This document shows, piece by piece, positions 56,937 through 64,000 of a stretch of 64,000 nucleotides of DNA. The position numbers and the translations under genes are program-made. The notes under the pieces are model-generated. The model was not told the DNA's origin. It saw only the letters and a program-made list of their open reading frames with translations, and searched no databases. The DNA is taken from contig NZ_JAVXZZ010000003.1 of assembly GCF_032337135.1 (NCBI RefSeq), positions 62,001-126,000 on the forward strand, given 5' to 3'. This stretch comes from Allorhodoferax sp032337135. GTDB lineage: Bacteria; Pseudomonadota; Gammaproteobacteria; Burkholderiales; Burkholderiaceae_C. Every line of letters begins with the position of its first letter. Within the stretch, counting starts at the first letter, position 1.

Positions 56937-58103
56937 TCAGGGGCGAGCTTGCGCCCGCACCAGGGTGGACGCCACGAACAGCACGGCCACGCCCCACAGC
57001 AGCCACACCATGGCGCCACTGCCCCACCACTGCATGGCCACGCCGGTGCCCAGCGGCACGCTGCTGGCACCCACGTTCCACATCAGCGATATGAGGCTGG
57101 CGGCGCGCACCAAGGCTGCGCCGTGGAAGAGTTGGCCACTGGCCACCATGGACAGGGTGTAGATGGCCCCCGCCGCGCCGCCCAGCACAAACAGGAACAC
57201 TTCCCACCCCCAAGGTACAGCAACCATCCACGGCAGCAGGGGCAGCATGGCGCAGACCAGCAGGCCGCAGGCCCGGTGCACGCGCTCGCGGCCATAGCGG
57301 TCGGCCAGATGCCCGGCCAGGTACTGCAGGCAGGCATCGCCCGCCAGCACGATGGAAGCGGCCGCCAGCGCGCGCGATTGGCCCATGCCGTGGTCCATGG
57401 CAAACAGGGGCAGGAAGCTCAGGGCAATGTGGTCGAAGGCAGCAAAGAAGGCGGTGCCCACCAGGATGGCGGGCGCAGTGCGCGCAATGGCGAGCCACCC
57501 TGCGCCTGCCTGCTTGCCATCCGAAGGGGCAAGGTGGGTAGCAGGATGCGCGGCGCTGTGCCCCAGCAGCAGCCCCGGCGCGCCCAGCGCAAAGACCAGC
57601 CCGCACACCAGGAAGGCATAGCCCTGCAGGCCGATCAGGCGGTCGGCCAGCAAGGGGCCCACCACCTGGCACAGGGTAAAGGTGGTGGTGTAGATGGCCA
57701 CGAGGCGGCCGCGCAGCGCATCGGGTGCAATCTCGTTGATCCACGACTCGCCCAGCACGAAGAACGGTGCCATGGACAGGCCGAACGCAAACCGCGACAC
57801 GGCCCAGAGCGGCAGGGCATCCACATGGTCCAGCGGTGCAATGCTCAGGATCGCCAGCACCAGGCAGGCCAGCATGGTGCTGCGCCGCCCCAGGCGCGCG
57901 GCAAGCGTGGGCGTCAGCAGCGTGCCGACCACGCCCCCGCAGGCGGTGACCAGCGAGATCCACCCGATGGCGTCGGTGCCATGGCCGCGCTGCGTGAGCA
58001 GGATGGAGGTCAGCGGCAGGGTGGCGCCCCAGCCGATGCCGAGAATGGCCACGCTCAGGGTGACGGTGAAGAAGTCACTGCGGATGTGCGGTGGCAGGTT
58101 CAT
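56937..58103 (-). CDS. MFS transporter (YcaD/YcfS-like)
   Basis: This 388-residue 12-helix permease has the motif-A-like loop TLAARLGRRSTMLACLVL between helices 2 and 3 and a second copy HLADRYGRERVHRA between helices 8 and 9. FVLGESWINEIAPDALRGR is a strong mark of the YcaD-type group. The substrate is unknown. It is convergent with dusC and stands alone. Confidence 0.88.
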   Translation of the reverse strand: MNLPPHIRSDFFTVTLSVAILGIGWGATLPLTSILLTQRGHGTDAIGWISLVTACGGVVGTLLTPTLAARLGRRSTMLACLVLAILSIAPLDHVDALPLWAVSRFAFGLSMAPFFVLGESWINEIAPDALRGRLVAIYTTTFTLCQVVGPLLADRLIGLQGYAFLVCGLVFALGAPGLLLGHSAAHPATHLAPSDGKQAGAGWLAIARTAPAILVGTAFFAAFDHIALSFLPLFAMDHGMGQSRALAAASIVLAGDACLQYLAGHLADRYGRERVHRACGLLVCAMLPLLPWMVAVPWGWEVFLFVLGGAAGAIYTLSMVASGQLFHGAALVRAASLISLMWNVGASSVPLGTGVAMQWWGSGAMVWLLWGVAVLFVASTLVRAQARP

Positions 58104-58198
58104 GGGGACAGCGTTGCGTAGGTCAGGGAAATGGGCTACCAGTCTCGCCGAAGCATGCCTAGCTGCATGGTGCCAATTTTTCCCCGGTGGGCAAACTA

Positions 58199-58247
58199 TC
58201 GCTATGAAATGGATAGCTGGTTACGCAGTTGATGTGCGGGCTAGGGC
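58199..58247 (+). repeat. Dispersed palindromic repeat (copy 8)
   Basis: TCGCTATGAAATGGATAGC, then TGGTTACGCAGTTGATGTGC and GGGCTAGGGC. It lies between two minus-strand transporter genes and ends at the stop region of the EamA gene, so it may help end that transcript. Confidence 0.75.
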
Positions 58248-59194
58248 TGGTTTTTATGCTGCCGATGGAAGGCGCGCACACCCACCATCACCCCCGCCAC
58301 CAGCAGCGCAATGCCCAGCAGGGCCGAGGCGTCGGGCCCCTCGCCGCGGTGCAGGTAGCCGTAGCACAGGGCCGCCACGGTCTCGAACACGATGAGCTGG
58401 CCCGACAGCGCCGTGGGCAGCAGGGTGCTGGCGCGGCTCCAGGCCCAGGTGCCCACCCACGAGGCCAGCAGGCCGATGGCCAGCATCAGCCCCAGGTAGT
58501 AGCCGGGACGCGGGCCCAGCCCGTAGACCCAGTCGCCGCCGCTGGCGCCTTGCCACAGGCCCATGCCCACCCAGCCCAGCACCGCCAGCGGCAGCGTGGC
58601 CACGCCCTGGGCCGTGGTCCAGGTGCTGGGCGCGTGCTGCGGGTGGGCCTGCAGCCAGGCCGCGTTGTGGATGGGGTACCAGGTCCAGGCGGCTACGGCC
58701 ACCAGCGCCAGGGCACCACCCAGCAGGTAGCCCGCGCCGGCACCGGCACTCAGCAGCTTCCACTCGGCCAGGTTGACCAGCGCGATGCCGCAGGCCATGA
58801 GCGCGAGCGAGGGCAGCAACTGCCGCCAGGGCAGGGAGCGCTGGTGCCAGTTGGCCGTGACGGCAATCACCACCGGCAGGGTGCCGATGAGCACGCTGGC
58901 CAGCGGCACGCCGCTGGTCTGGATGGCGCTGGCGAGAAACAGGTAGTAGATGAAGTTGCCCACCAGCGTGAGCTGCAGGGCGCGCAGCCAGTCGGCGCGG
59001 GTCAGCTGGCGCAGGCGCGCACGGTCGCTCCAGGCCAGCACCAGCGCCACCAGGGCAAAGGCCAGGTAGCGGCCGAACACCAGCGACGCCGGGCTGTATT
59101 CGGGCAGCAGCACCGGGGCCACGAAGACCATGCCCCAGATCATTCCCGCCAGCAGGGCATACGCCACCCCGCGCCACAGATTTCCACCCACCAT
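58241..59194 (-). CDS. EamA (DMT superfamily) transporter
   Basis: This 317-residue 10-helix permease has two EamA repeats (GMIWGMVFVAPVLLPEYSPASLVFGRYLAFALVALVLAW in the first, and ASTLLPTALSGQLIVFETVAALCYGYL in the second). Members export amino acids, sugars or nucleotides; the substrate is unknown. It ends ahead of the MFS gene, with a repeat copy at the boundary. Confidence 0.88.
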   Translation of the reverse strand: MVGGNLWRGVAYALLAGMIWGMVFVAPVLLPEYSPASLVFGRYLAFALVALVLAWSDRARLRQLTRADWLRALQLTLVGNFIYYLFLASAIQTSGVPLASVLIGTLPVVIAVTANWHQRSLPWRQLLPSLALMACGIALVNLAEWKLLSAGAGAGYLLGGALALVAVAAWTWYPIHNAAWLQAHPQHAPSTWTTAQGVATLPLAVLGWVGMGLWQGASGGDWVYGLGPRPGYYLGLMLAIGLLASWVGTWAWSRASTLLPTALSGQLIVFETVAALCYGYLHRGEGPDASALLGIALLVAGVMVGVRAFHRQHKNQP

Positions 59195-59285
59195 CGCTAG
59201 CTACCCACTGTCATGCAAAAGGTGCAGTGTGGCAGCTATCCGTGCGCCGGTCTTGTACAGGATTGCGCTGTGGGACTATCCCGGT

Positions 59286-60152
59286 TCAAGCACGCAGTTG
59301 GCGTTGGTACAGCCCCGGGGTGATGCCGAACTGCTTGCGCAGCAAGCGGTTCAGGTGGGGCTGGTCCACCAGGCCCACGGCAGCCGCCACCTCGGCCGGT
59401 GGTAGCCCCTGGGCCAGCAGCGCCTTGGCGCGCGCCCCGCGGCGCGCCTGCACGAACACCTGCGGCGTGTGGCGTGTGGCGGCTTTGAAGCGGCGCAGGA
59501 AATGGAACGGCGACTGCCCGGCGACGGTGGCAAGGTCGTCGAGGCGGATGGTCCCGTCCAGGTGGGCCTCGATGTAGTCCCGCACCCGGGCCAACACCTC
59601 CGGCGCCAGCGCGCCCGCGGGTCGGGCCGGGGCACTGCTGCTGTGGCGTTCCAGCACGGCATCCACCAGCGTGGCCAGCAGGCTGTCGAAGGCCAGCGGG
59701 TCGTCGGCCTGGTGCCACAGGGCGTCGAGCAGGGCGGTGATCTGGCGGCCCTGCGCCGGGTCGTCCACGGTGGGCTGGGCAAACCGGGCCAAAGGGCGGC
59801 CGCCCACTTCGGCCAGCACATCGCCTTGCAGGTAGATCATGCGGTAGCGCCAGCCCTCATGGGTGTCGGCGCGGCCGGTGTGCAACTCGTCCTCGTCCAT
59901 GAGCACCACCGAGCCGGGGCCAGCCAGGTGCTCGCTGCCCTGGTAGCGGAAGCGTTCGATGCCCCATTCCACCGCGCCGATGCCAAACGCGTCGTGGGCG
60001 TGCGGTGCAAAGGCGTGGTGCACGATTTCGGCCCGGTACAGCTCGACACCGCTGCGGTGCGGCACGCGCCGGTACAGCGCGCTGTCGCGCGGCGACTCGA
60101 ACACCTCGGGCACCCCCTGGGGGCGTTCGGTGGACAGGTCAGTCAAGTTCAT
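59286..60152 (-). CDS. AraC family transcriptional regulator
   Basis: This 288-residue regulator has an N-terminal cupin-like sensor domain (YRAEIVHHAFAPHAHDAFGIGAVE) and two C-terminal helix-turn-helices (LDDLATVAGQSPFHFLRRFKAATRHTP; VAAAVGLVDQPHLNRLLRKQFGITPGLY). The effector is unknown; it may control the transporter encoded divergently downstream or the Nudix gene. The start at 60152 overlaps the stop of the Nudix gene in an ATGA, so the pair is an operon. Confidence 0.9.
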   Translation of the reverse strand: MNLTDLSTERPQGVPEVFESPRDSALYRRVPHRSGVELYRAEIVHHAFAPHAHDAFGIGAVEWGIERFRYQGSEHLAGPGSVVLMDEDELHTGRADTHEGWRYRMIYLQGDVLAEVGGRPLARFAQPTVDDPAQGRQITALLDALWHQADDPLAFDSLLATLVDAVLERHSSSAPARPAGALAPEVLARVRDYIEAHLDGTIRLDDLATVAGQSPFHFLRRFKAATRHTPQVFVQARRGARAKALLAQGLPPAEVAAAVGLVDQPHLNRLLRKQFGITPGLYQRQLRA

Positions 60153-61006
60153 TCCCACAGCGCAGCGATGCCCCCTTCCTTGGGCACGAAGCTGCGGTTG
60201 CGCACATAGAGCCGGGTGGGGCCCGGCAGGGCCCGAGCGCTGACCGAATGGCGCGGGTCGCCGGGGTAGCACAGGAACACCTCGCCCTCGTCACTGTAGT
60301 TCTCGGGGCAGATGCAGGGGGGCGTGCGGGTCTGCGCGTCGGCCAAGGCCTGCGCCACGGTGGTGAAGCGGGCCAGATGGGCCAGGCTCATGATCTGCGG
60401 TGGCGCCATGGAGATCTCGCCGCGCTCCATGCGCAGCAAGGCTTCCTTGGGTGTCAGCCACACGCTGGCCGTGGTTTCGAAGTTGTCGTGGCTGGCGTCC
60501 TGGTCCTGTGGGGCCACCGCGAGGAAGAAGCGGGTATCGAAGCGCTTCTTGCTCATGGCCGCCATGCGCGGTGTGATCCAGCGCGACCAGGGGTGCACCG
60601 CACTGGCGCACAGCTGCCCGGTGGCCGTAGCCAACCAGGCTTCCCAGTCTGTGGCGCTGTTCGAGGGGGGGCGGCTGGTTCCGCGGGACAGCAGCACGCC
60701 GGCTTCCTCGAACAGTTCGCGCAGCGCGGCGGTAAAGAGTCCGGCAGCGACATCGGTGCCCAGGCCCGGTTCACCCAGGCGTTCGGCCAGCAGGGTGGGG
60801 GATTGGTCCAGGGCCGCCAGCGCGGGCGCACCGCTGTCGGCCTCATCGAGCTTGCCGCCGGGGAACACATAGGCTTCGCCAAAGGCGTCGGACAGGCCGC
60901 TGCGCTTCATCAGGAACACTTCCAGGCCCGTGGGACCGTCGCGCAACAGCACGACGGTGGCCGAGTCGCGCGGGACACTTTCCTGGGGGCTGGTTTCCTG
61001 GAGCAC
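60149..61006 (-). CDS. Nudix hydrolase (NUDT19-like)
   Basis: This 285-residue protein has a Nudix box broken by an insert: AYVFPGGKLDEADSG near residue 45, then ALRELFEEAGVLLSR near residue 90. This split form is known in NUDT7/19-type hydrolases of acyl-CoA. The usual Glu residues (REL.EE.G) are intact. A further block WSRWITPRMAAMSKKRFDTRFFLA fits the family. It lies upstream of the araC-like gene and is divergent from the SDR gene; a role in CoA metabolism is inferred. Confidence 0.88.
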   Translation of the reverse strand: MLQETSPQESVPRDSATVVLLRDGPTGLEVFLMKRSGLSDAFGEAYVFPGGKLDEADSGAPALAALDQSPTLLAERLGEPGLGTDVAAGLFTAALRELFEEAGVLLSRGTSRPPSNSATDWEAWLATATGQLCASAVHPWSRWITPRMAAMSKKRFDTRFFLAVAPQDQDASHDNFETTASVWLTPKEALLRMERGEISMAPPQIMSLAHLARFTTVAQALADAQTRTPPCICPENYSDEGEVFLCYPGDPRHSVSARALPGPTRLYVRNRSFVPKEGGIAALWE

Positions 61007-61072
61007 GGTTTGCTTCCGTTAGAGTTGGAGGTCTCAAAAGACTAACAGAACTTGCTTTCAGGAGACTTTGCA

Positions 61073-61981
61073 ATGAACCTCGATTTCACAGGGCGTGTCG
61101 CCATCGTTACCGGCGCGGGCGGCGGCCTGGGCAAGCAGCACGCGCTGGCCCTGGCCCGCCGTGGCGCCAAGGTGCTGGTCAATGACCTCGGAGGTGCGGT
61201 GGATGGCTCGGGTGGCTCGGTCAGTGCCGCGCAGGCCGTGGTGGACGAGATTCGCGCCGCCGGTGGTGAAGCCCTGGCCAACGGGGCTTCGGTGACCGAC
61301 TTTGCGGCCGTGCAGGCCATGGTGCAGCAGGCCGTGGACGCCTGGGGCCGGGTGGACATCCTGGTGAACAACGCCGGCATCCTGCGCGACAAGACCTTTG
61401 CCAAGATGGACATGGCCGACTTCCGCATGGTGGTGGAAGTGCACCTGATGGGCGCCGCGAATTGCACCAAGGCCGTGTGGCCCCTCATGCAGGCGCAGCA
61501 GTACGGCCGTGTGCTCATGACCACGTCCAGCAGCGGCCTGTACGGAAACTTTGGCCAGAGCAACTACAGCGCCGCCAAGCTGGCGCAGGTGGGCCTGATG
61601 CAGACCCTGGCACTGGAAGGCGCCAAGTTCAACATCCGCGTCAACGCGCTGGCACCCACCGCCGCCACGCGCATGACCGAGAACATCATGACGGAAGCGG
61701 TGCTCGACGCCCTCAAGCCCGAAGCCGTGGTGCCGGCCATGCTGGTGCTGGTGGGCGAGGAAGCACCTACACGCACCATCCTGTGTGCCGGTGCCGGCAG
61801 CGTCGAGGCGGCCCACATCACGCTCACGCAAGGTGCCTGGATCGGGGTGGATAGCGATTCGCCCGAACGCCTGGCCGCGCAGCTGGCGCAGGTGCTGGAC
61901 CGCCAGGGCGACATGGTGCCGCAGGGCGGCATGGAGCAAAGCCAGTTCGAGATCGAACGGGCCCAGCGCATGCTGGGCTGA
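61073..61981 (+). CDS. Short-chain dehydrogenase, MFE-2-like hydroxyacyl-CoA dehydrogenase
   Basis: This 302-residue SDR has TGAGGGLGKQHALALARRGAKVLVND at the start, NNAGILRDKTFAKMD near residue 98, catalytic Ser in TTSSSGLYGNFGQSNYSAAK with Tyr and Lys, and a C-terminal tail near SDSPERLAAQL. The length and the GGAVDGSGGS loop resemble the dehydrogenase part of multifunctional enzyme type 2 in fatty-acid beta-oxidation. CAGGAGA lies 8 bases ahead of the ATG at 61073. Confidence 0.9.
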   Translation: MNLDFTGRVAIVTGAGGGLGKQHALALARRGAKVLVNDLGGAVDGSGGSVSAAQAVVDEIRAAGGEALANGASVTDFAAVQAMVQQAVDAWGRVDILVNNAGILRDKTFAKMDMADFRMVVEVHLMGAANCTKAVWPLMQAQQYGRVLMTTSSSGLYGNFGQSNYSAAKLAQVGLMQTLALEGAKFNIRVNALAPTAATRMTENIMTEAVLDALKPEAVVPAMLVLVGEEAPTRTILCAGAGSVEAAHITLTQGAWIGVDSDSPERLAAQLAQVLDRQGDMVPQGGMEQSQFEIERAQRMLG

Positions 61982-62139
61982 GGCGGGTCCGCCGCTGCGC
62001 CGCCGCCTGCGCCGACCTTGACTGCGTCAAGGTTGCGCAAGCCTGGCGTTCTACACTAAGCTTGGTCAGAGCGACCATGCAGGGTTGAATCAGAAAAACG
62101 GCGGCATGTGACCGCTGAAAACGTCGTTGGAGTTCCGAT

Positions 62140-64000
62140 TTGCGCATCGAGGCAAACGAACAGAGTATTCCCAAGGTCAACCTCCTGGGCATGTTGGGCA
62201 TCGCCTTCGTGCTGACCGTGTCCTTGGGCTTGTTCTTCACCTGGGACAGTGCCCAGGAGCACGAGCGCTCCTTGCAGCGCATCCAGCGGTCCGTCTCGGC
62301 GCAGACCGAGGGGCGTCTGGCGGCCGAACTCGACTCCGCGGCCAGCTACCTGGAGTTCACCCGTACCCTGACCGAAGACCGGCTGCGCCGAAGCCTGCGC
62401 GAGCAGGTCGACTTGGCGATGCAGATTGCCGAAGGGATCCATCGGCGCGATTCCGGTCGGCTCCCCGCGGCGCAGGTGAAACGCCAGATCGTCGAGGCCC
62501 TGCGGCCTGCGCGCTTCTACGAAGGCCGGGGCTATTACTTCATCGACAGCATGCAGGGGCAGTTTGTCCTGCTGCCGACAGCGCCGAAGCTCGAAGGAAC
62601 GACCAACCTCGACAATCGGGATGACAAGGGCCACTACATCATGCGCGGGCTCATCGATGCGGCGCGCCAGCCCGAGGGGCAGGGGTTTTCCCGTTACCGC
62701 TGGTACGCGCCCGATACCCCGAAGGAGATGGCCGACAAGCTAGCCTATGTGCGCTACTTTGCACCGTACGACTGGCTGATCGGTACCGGGGACTACACCT
62801 ACAAGTGGGAGCAGCTGCAAAAGCAGGAGGTGATCGCCCGGCTGCGCGGCATGCGCTTCGGCAAGACGGGCTATGTGGGCTTGATCGATCCCGATGGGCA
62901 CTCGCTGCTGTCCAACTCCGATCCCGCTCTGGAGGGGCAGCACTACAGTGCGATGCCGCCTGGGGCCGGTGCCGCGGTGGAGGCCCTGTACCGCAAGGCC
63001 ATGCAGGGCGGTGGCGCGGTCCACTACACCTGGCCCGATACACGCAGCGGTACGGCAGTGCAGAAGACCGCGGTGGTGCGGCGCGTCGAGCCTTGGGGCT
63101 GGACCCTGGTGGCCACCATGGAGGACGACGAGTTTGCGCAGGCGCTGCAGCGGGAGCTGGAGATGAATTCCGAGCATGCCGTGCAGCGCTGGCAGCAGCT
63201 GGCAGTCGCATTGGTGGTGGCCTTGCTACTGGGCTCGTTGGTCTCGCTGGCGTTTGCGCGCTGGTCGCGCGTCCTGTTTCGCCGCTACAAGGAAGACATC
63301 GAGCGCGGGCACAGTGCCCTGGCACAGAGCGAAGCGCTGTTCCGTGCGGTGTTCGACAACGCCGCGGTGGGTATTGCGCTGGTCTCGGTCGATGGCTCCT
63401 ACCAGCAGGTCAACCAGGCCTATTGCGAATTCACGGGCTACAGCGCTGATGAACTGCTGCAACCGGGGTTCACGTTCCAGCGCATCACCCATCCCGATGA
63501 TCGGCAGGACAATGTGCAGGGCGTCCGGGGGCTGGTGGAAGGGGATATCGAGCAGTACACCGCAGAGAAGCGTTACCTGCACAAGAGCGGTTCGCAGGTG
63601 TGGGGCAAGCTGGCTACCGTCATCGTGCGCAACCCCGATGGAACGCCGCGCTTCTTCGTGGCGGTGGTGCATGACATCACGGCCCGCAAGGCCTCTGAAA
63701 CCGGCTTGCAACTGGCGGCCAGTGTGTTCCGCCATGCGCGCGAGGCCATCATGGTGACCGACCCCGACGGCACCATCATCGAGGTCAACGATGCCTTCAC
63801 GCAGATCACCGGCTTTTCGCGCAGCGATGCCGTGGGGCAGTCGCCGGGCATTCTCAGTGCCCACCAGCCGAACGCGGCCGCCATCCATGCGGACATGTGG
63901 CAGCGCCTGAAGGACTGTGGCTACTGGTTCGGTGAGATCTGGAACCGGCGCAAGAATGGGGAGCTGTTTGCAGAGTTGCAGACCATCACCGCGGTCTATG
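62140..64000 (+). CDS. Cache-PAS signalling protein, N-terminal part (runs off window)
   Basis: At least 620 residues of a membrane sensor. One membrane segment near residues 14-34 is followed by a periplasmic Cache-type region (RFYEGRGYYFIDSMQGQFVLLP and WLIGTGDYTYKWEQLQKQE; second half FGKTGYVGLIDPDGHSLLSN). A second segment lies near residues 350-370 and two PAS domains follow (ALFRAVFDNAAVGIALVSVDGSY; FRHAREAIMVTDPDGTIIEVNDAFTQITGFSR). The output, likely GGDEF and/or EAL, lies beyond the window. The start is taken at TTG 62140 with GGAG 7 bases upstream; no better ATG precedes the first membrane segment. Confidence 0.85.
   Translation, partial: MRIEANEQSIPKVNLLGMLGIAFVLTVSLGLFFTWDSAQEHERSLQRIQRSVSAQTEGRLAAELDSAASYLEFTRTLTEDRLRRSLREQVDLAMQIAEGIHRRDSGRLPAAQVKRQIVEALRPARFYEGRGYYFIDSMQGQFVLLPTAPKLEGTTNLDNRDDKGHYIMRGLIDAARQPEGQGFSRYRWYAPDTPKEMADKLAYVRYFAPYDWLIGTGDYTYKWEQLQKQEVIARLRGMRFGKTGYVGLIDPDGHSLLSNSDPALEGQHYSAMPPGAGAAVEALYRKAMQGGGAVHYTWPDTRSGTAVQKTAVVRRVEPWGWTLVATMEDDEFAQALQRELEMNSEHAVQRWQQLAVALVVALLLGSLVSLAFARWSRVLFRRYKEDIERGHSALAQSEALFRAVFDNAAVGIALVSVDGSYQQVNQAYCEFTGYSADELLQPGFTFQRITHPDDRQDNVQGVRGLVEGDIEQYTAEKRYLHKSGSQVWGKLATVIVRNPDGTPRFFVAVVHDITARKASETGLQLAASVFRHAREAIMVTDPDGTIIEVNDAFTQITGFSRSDAVGQSPGILSAHQPNAAAIHADMWQRLKDCGYWFGEIWNRRKNGELFAELQTITAVY

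Noticed and set aside
59196..59240. CACTG...CAGTG inverted repeat with GCTAGCTA nearby as a ninth repeat copy
   Set aside because: It lacks the CGCA and GCGGGCTA parts of the repeat family in either orientation.
1..64000. CRISPR arrays, prophage or restriction/defence islands
   Set aside because: No regularly spaced repeats, phage structural genes, integrase or known defence genes were seen; brnTA and the cassette array are the only accessory signs.

Overview
The window reads as chromosomal DNA of a denitrifying betaproteobacterium of the Burkholderiales, most likely Comamonadaceae (Rhodoferax/Acidovorax-like). This rests on the high GC content, System I cytochrome c maturation, a nirS-type nitrite reductase beside a cytochrome c nitric oxide reductase operon, RpfE next to RecJ, and a dispersed intergenic repeat of a kind I associate with that family. 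Species placement is inference. No rRNA, tRNA, CRISPR array, insertion sequence or prophage was recognised.

Layout. Positions 1-2558 (minus) hold an amino-acid ABC importer, aapJ-aapQ-aapM, with a terminator-like hairpin between the binding protein and the permeases. Positions 2775-11481 carry two overlapping hemerythrin-domain genes, two diguanylate cyclases, and a probable operon nnrS-sirB2-nrdJ. That operon joins an NO-response membrane protein to an oxygen-independent B12 ribonucleotide reductase behind a Dnr/FNR-like site. Positions 11534-18016 (minus) are a complete ccmABCDEFGHI operon, including the short ccmD. Divergent from it, 18272-22186 (plus) encodes nirS, a NirT/NapC tetraheme cytochrome, a second multiheme protein with an atypical CX3CH site, and a short protein resembling part of a d1-type propeller. 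Positions 22255-28561 (minus) are norC-norB-norQ-(NapH-like Fe-S membrane protein)-norD-dnr. The ccm operon supplies the c-type haems that NirS, NirT and NorC need. The Dnr-type regulator has the FNR E..SR recognition motif and probably acts at the TTGAT-type sites before nirS, norC and nnrS. No haem d1 biosynthesis cluster (nirE, nirJ, nirDLGH or full-length nirF) is present.

Positions 28715-49675 are mostly housekeeping: mobB, a thiolase, a cNMP-binding protein, recJ-rpfE, lolC-lolD, a chemoreceptor, a Liv-type binding protein, tatD, a FliA-like sigma factor, a spermidine-synthase-like protein, a PilB/GspE-like ATPase, and ahpC-ahpF.

Positions 50500-52100 differ from the rest. They hold three small, AT-richer genes, each followed by an attC-like palindrome. 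For each gene the first bases of its unit are the reverse complement of the bases beginning its own attC site, which is the hallmark of mobile gene cassettes. No integrase gene is present in the window, so this looks like a cluster of attC sites lacking an integrase (CALIN) or the edge of a larger integron. A brnTA toxin-antitoxin pair follows directly.

Positions 52705-64000 carry small enzymes (DUF1272, VOC, GNAT, bPH2, DUF488, YciI, AHSA1), dusC, two transporters, an AraC regulator, a Nudix hydrolase, a short-chain dehydrogenase, and the start of a Cache-PAS signalling protein that runs off the window. A dispersed repeat of about 45 bp occurs eight times between 5.6 and 58.2 kb, once inside the lolD reading frame.
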